Shown here piece after piece: positions 47,733 to 50,169 of a stretch of 50,169 nucleotides of DNA (the stretch's first letter is position 1; each line of letters starts with the position of its first letter). The DNA lies in the NCBI GenBank assembly GCA_016210545.1, contig JACQTY010000166.1, positions 1 to 50,169 on the forward strand. Direction: 5' to 3'. The notes under the pieces are model-generated. The model saw nothing but the letters and a program-made list of their open reading frames with translations, ran no database searches and was not told the origin of the DNA. Made by a program: the position numbers and the translations under genes. The DNA is from Chloroflexota bacterium (GTDB lineage Bacteria; Chloroflexota; Dehalococcoidia; JACVQG01).

Positions 47733-48926
47733 CGTCGCGTAAAGCTCCTCAGCTTCGCTGGCTCGGGCGTCCAGACCGAAACCGCTTCGCACAAACTGTT
47801 TCCCTGCTTCGCCCATGCTCGCCATCCGGCTCTTGTCCTGGAGAAGGCCCAATAAAGCCCCGGCCAGTTCCCTGGCGTCCCCGGGCGGCACGAGGGATCC
47901 CGTTTTGCCACTAAGCACAATCTCGGGTATGCCACCGACGGCGCTGGCTACGGCCGGCCGGCCCATGGCCATGGCCTCCAGAATGGAGATGGGGTAGTCG
48001 GCGATGCCCTCGATGGTGATATACGGCGCGACCATGACGTCGCACGCCGCCATTGCCGCCGGCATATCCTGCACGATTCCCAGGGGCACTACGTTGGCAT
48101 CAAGGCCGTCTTGATGGAAGCGGGTCTTGACCTCGAAAGTCCCTCCCGCGTAGGCCTCCAGGGGCATGTTCACCGCCAGGAGAAGTCTGATCTCCGGGAA
48201 GCTCTCTTTCACGGTCTTCAAAGCGGCCGACAGCACCGAAAGGCCTCGCCGCGGCGTCAGATCGCCCACCGCCAGGACAAAGGGGCCTGTTCCCCGCAGA
48301 CCGAGGCGACGGCGCGCTTCCTCGGCCGAAATGGCCCCGCTGAAACGGGTCAGGTCGATGCCTGGGGGCGTTAGCCTCACTTTGCTGGCCGGGACGCCGA
48401 TCCCCTTCACAGACTGCAACGTATTCCGGCTGAGCACCCCGAGGCAGGTCACGGAATTCAGGTACATTCGGGCCAGAGCCGAATGGGATAATACCTGGTA
48501 AGGGCGCCAGCCCTTCACCGGCAAGATAGGACAGTACAGCGTGTGCAATGACGGCGTAGCAGTCCGGCGGCCCGCCAGGCCGGTGATGAGGGCGGGCATC
48601 GGGTAGCCGGAGTGTCCGTGGATAACGTCGAACCGCCCGAAGCGAGAGAGGCGCTTGACTTCGCCCACCGCCTTTGTCATCCAGCCCAGCCCATATCTGA
48701 GGGAAGCGTACGTCCCCGGGATACGCAGGGAATGGACCTCAGCCCATTCCAGGCCGGTATGCGCGTCGCCCGGCCGGGAGTGGAGATGGGGGGTTGTCAC
48801 CACGGTGGTCTCGTGGCCGCGCTCGGCCAGCGACTTCGCTATGCGTACTGCATTATTCTCGTGCCCGCCCACGAATGCCTTTCCCCCGGCGTTCCCCAGT
48901 CCCGGGCAAATCACGCAGACCCTCAT
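47688..48926 (-). CDS. GT4 family glycosyltransferase
   Basis: A 412-residue GT-B enzyme. MRVCVICPGLGNAGGKAFVGGHENN opens the acceptor domain; DVIHGHSGYPMPALITG follows; the donor domain begins FVLAVGDLTPRRGLSVLSAAL and ends with the EX7E-like region EGIADYPISILEAMAMGRPAV and GSLVPPGDARELAGALL. Sugar and acceptor unknown, probably surface polysaccharide or glycolipid assembly with the next gene. ATG 48926 follows GGGGGGAAG; the frame continues upstream to 49142, but that part translates a dispersed palindrome (48955-48991) and is not glycosyltransferase sequence. It runs antisense into the DUF1616 gene for 45 bases. Confidence 0.9.
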   Translation of the reverse strand: MRVCVICPGLGNAGGKAFVGGHENNAVRIAKSLAERGHETTVVTTPHLHSRPGDAHTGLEWAEVHSLRIPGTYASLRYGLGWMTKAVGEVKRLSRFGRFDVIHGHSGYPMPALITGLAGRRTATPSLHTLYCPILPVKGWRPYQVLSHSALARMYLNSVTCLGVLSRNTLQSVKGIGVPASKVRLTPPGIDLTRFSGAISAEEARRRLGLRGTGPFVLAVGDLTPRRGLSVLSAALKTVKESFPEIRLLLAVNMPLEAYAGGTFEVKTRFHQDGLDANVVPLGIVQDMPAAMAACDVMVAPYITIEGIADYPISILEAMAMGRPAVASAVGGIPEIVLSGKTGSLVPPGDARELAGALLGLLQDKSRMASMGEAGKQFVRSGFGLDARASEAEELYATLARERNPGFGHVNP

Positions 48927-48954
48927 TTCTTCCCCCCGGGGCAAGACGAACAAG

Positions 48955-48991
48955 CGCCGCGCTGAGCCAGTCGAATCCCGACAGGTCGGGA
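48955..48991. repeat. CGCCGCGCTGA element with TCCCGAC-GTCGGGA core
   Basis: CGCCGCGCTGAGCCAGTCGA followed by TCCCGAC-AG-GTCGGGA, the same composite as at 17398-17470. It lies just upstream of a glycosyltransferase start. Confidence 0.7.
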
Positions 48992-49080
48992 TGGCCGCCA
49001 GTCCTTCGACACGCCCAGGATGGCGGCTCGAATCCCGCCCCCGGCAGCCATCCTTCTCGGTACCCCCCAATGAAACGAGG

Positions 49081-50169
49081 TCATGTGGGATGCCCTCTGT
49101 CTCTATCGTTGTCCCTGTCTTCTGCCACTTCCTCGTAGACACCTGTGATCCTGGCCAGGACTGAGTCCCAACCGTAGTTCGCCAGGGCGTCTCGTCGAGC
49201 CCGGGCCCCCAGCTTCGCCCTCAGTTCCGGGCTGGCCAGCAGCAGGTCTATCTTCTGCGCCAGGTCCCGGGGGTCGCCCGGTGTGCACAGCAGCCCGTTG
49301 GCGCCATCCTGGATGGCATCGCAGTTGCCCGGTATGTCGGTGGCCACGATGCCCTTGCCGTAGGCCATAGCCTCCATGACTACGATGGGCAGGCCCTCGA
49401 TGAAAGAGGGCAGGGCAAATACATCGGTCGCCAGATAGGCTGGCTCCAATTCGTCGCGGGTGAAATGTCCCAGGAAGAGGACGTCCTTGTCTACGCCCGC
49501 CTCGACGGCCCTCTGTTTCAGGAACTCCTGGTGGCCGGCGAACCCGGGTATCTCGCCGCCGACCAGCAATAACAGCGGCTTCGACGTGGTATAGCGAAGG
49601 GCCTCTATAAGATACTCCACACCCTTCCTGGGGATAAGCGTGCCCACGAACAGCACCGTCTTCCTATCGCCGATGCCGTACCTGGACCTGAACGTCCTGC
49701 TGTCGCCATCAAGATGAAAGCGACTTAACTCAATGCCCGGCGGAATAATACGAATGTCCCTCCGGCGTGCGCCCAGGCCCTGGAGGATATCCGCTTGCGT
49801 GGGCGATAGTGCGATGACCCTGTTCATGGCCTTCAGGGTCCAGTTGCCGGCGGTAGCATTGTAGACTATCTCCATGCCGCGTTTCCAGCCGCCGTAGCCG
49901 GGGATGGCGCCGTGGGAAGTCAACACCATCGGGAGGCGGTTAAAACACCTGGACAGGGCAGCCATATTGCTGGAGAGGAAAACGTGGCTATGAACGTGGA
50001 CTACGTCATACCTGTTCCTGCCGAGCAGTCTCAGGAACAGTCCGGGGACGAACTGGTTGTTAAGCGGTCCGAACCAGGAGCGGAAACGGTTGACGTGGAC
50101 ACCGTGGTCACCCGCACGCCTGGCGGAGGGCGGCACGTTGGAGGTGTATACAGTGACCTGGTGCCCGGC
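49081..50169 (-). CDS. GT4 family glycosyltransferase, N-terminus beyond the window
   Basis: The gene is open at the right edge: upstream of the first internal GTG (50136) the frame continues as AGHQVTVYTSN, the normal opening strand of a GT4 enzyme, so the true start lies outside. The 362 residues seen include FDVVHVHSHVFL-type acceptor motif (YDVVHVHSHVFLSSNMAAL), VIALSPTQADIL, the donor-domain start TVLFVGTLIPRKGVEYLIEAL and the EX7E region SFIEGLPIVVMEAMAYGKGIVATDIPG. The last residues (DRDNDRDRGHPT) are low complexity. It is followed 155 bases later by the second glycosyltransferase on the same strand and probably belongs to the same glycan pathway. Confidence 0.92.
   Translation of the reverse strand, partial: AGHQVTVYTSNVPPSARRAGDHGVHVNRFRSWFGPLNNQFVPGLFLRLLGRNRYDVVHVHSHVFLSSNMAALSRCFNRLPMVLTSHGAIPGYGGWKRGMEIVYNATAGNWTLKAMNRVIALSPTQADILQGLGARRRDIRIIPPGIELSRFHLDGDSRTFRSRYGIGDRKTVLFVGTLIPRKGVEYLIEALRYTTSKPLLLLVGGEIPGFAGHQEFLKQRAVEAGVDKDVLFLGHFTRDELEPAYLATDVFALPSFIEGLPIVVMEAMAYGKGIVATDIPGNCDAIQDGANGLLCTPGDPRDLAQKIDLLLASPELRAKLGARARRDALANYGWDSVLARITGVYEEVAEDRDNDRDRGHPT

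Noticed and set aside
48927-49142. 72-residue N-terminal extension of the glycosyltransferase ending at 47688
   Set aside because: It reads through a dispersed palindrome and does not resemble a glycosyltransferase; a ribosome site precedes the ATG at 48926.

Overview
The window is a GC-rich bacterial chromosome segment with about 40 protein genes on both strands. I saw no rRNA, tRNA, prophage or CRISPR array. The gene repertoire (HtrA-like lipoprotease, P-II/glutamine synthetase, many zinc-ribbon proteins, FTR-type thioredoxin reductase, MutS/MutL without MutH, DUF1616) and promoters whose -10 box lies directly before the start codon fit a Chloroflexota, perhaps Dehalococcoidia-like, organism. 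That assignment is inference; no marker rRNA is present.

Layout. 0.15-6.3 kb: CCA-adding enzyme, HtrA-like protease, glnB-glnA closed by a strong terminator, a small membrane protein and an MBL hydrolase that seems to start at CTG. 6.8-11.9 kb: an unrecognised cluster of zinc-ribbon and membrane proteins, including a protein of about 800 residues with an extracellular N-terminus and an unknown C-terminal domain. 12-15 kb: PIG-L deacetylase, an FTR-like reductase with a thioredoxin-fold partner, and a cupin. 15-18.5 kb: a GxxExxY nuclease-like gene among repeats, then a glycosyltransferase/acyltransferase pair. 18.9-25.7 kb: mutL and mutS separated by toxin-antitoxin-like genes. 26-28 kb: two tandem paralogous lipoproteins, each with three repeats. 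28-32 kb: zinc-ribbon protein, hydrolase, TfoX-like protein and a secreted protein.

32.2-37.7 kb is the most interesting unit. A consensus sigma-70 promoter with three TGTTGAT half-sites drives a DUF2292/YezD protein, a Pst-like ABC transporter (binding lipoprotein, two permeases, ATPase), a CysH-type APS/PAPS reductase and an unknown CxxC protein, ending at a strong hairpin. The ATPase carries a C-terminal TusA/SirA-like sulfur-carrier domain, and the binding protein has lost the Ser/Thr residues usually used to hold phosphate. Together these suggest a Pst-family importer turned to sulfur oxyanion uptake and assimilation.

37.9-50.2 kb: subtilisin-like protease, YgjP-type metallopeptidase, rhodanese, MFS transporter, a 51-residue zinc-ribbon protein, a conserved hypothetical protein, a Thr-rich small membrane protein, a CPBP protease, a DUF457 membrane protein, and a surface-polysaccharide group (epimerase, DUF1616 protein, two GT4 glycosyltransferases, the last running off the window). 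Intergenic regions are rich in dispersed palindromes (TCCCGAC-GTCGGGA and CGCCGCGCTGA types), some of them inside coding sequences, including mutS.
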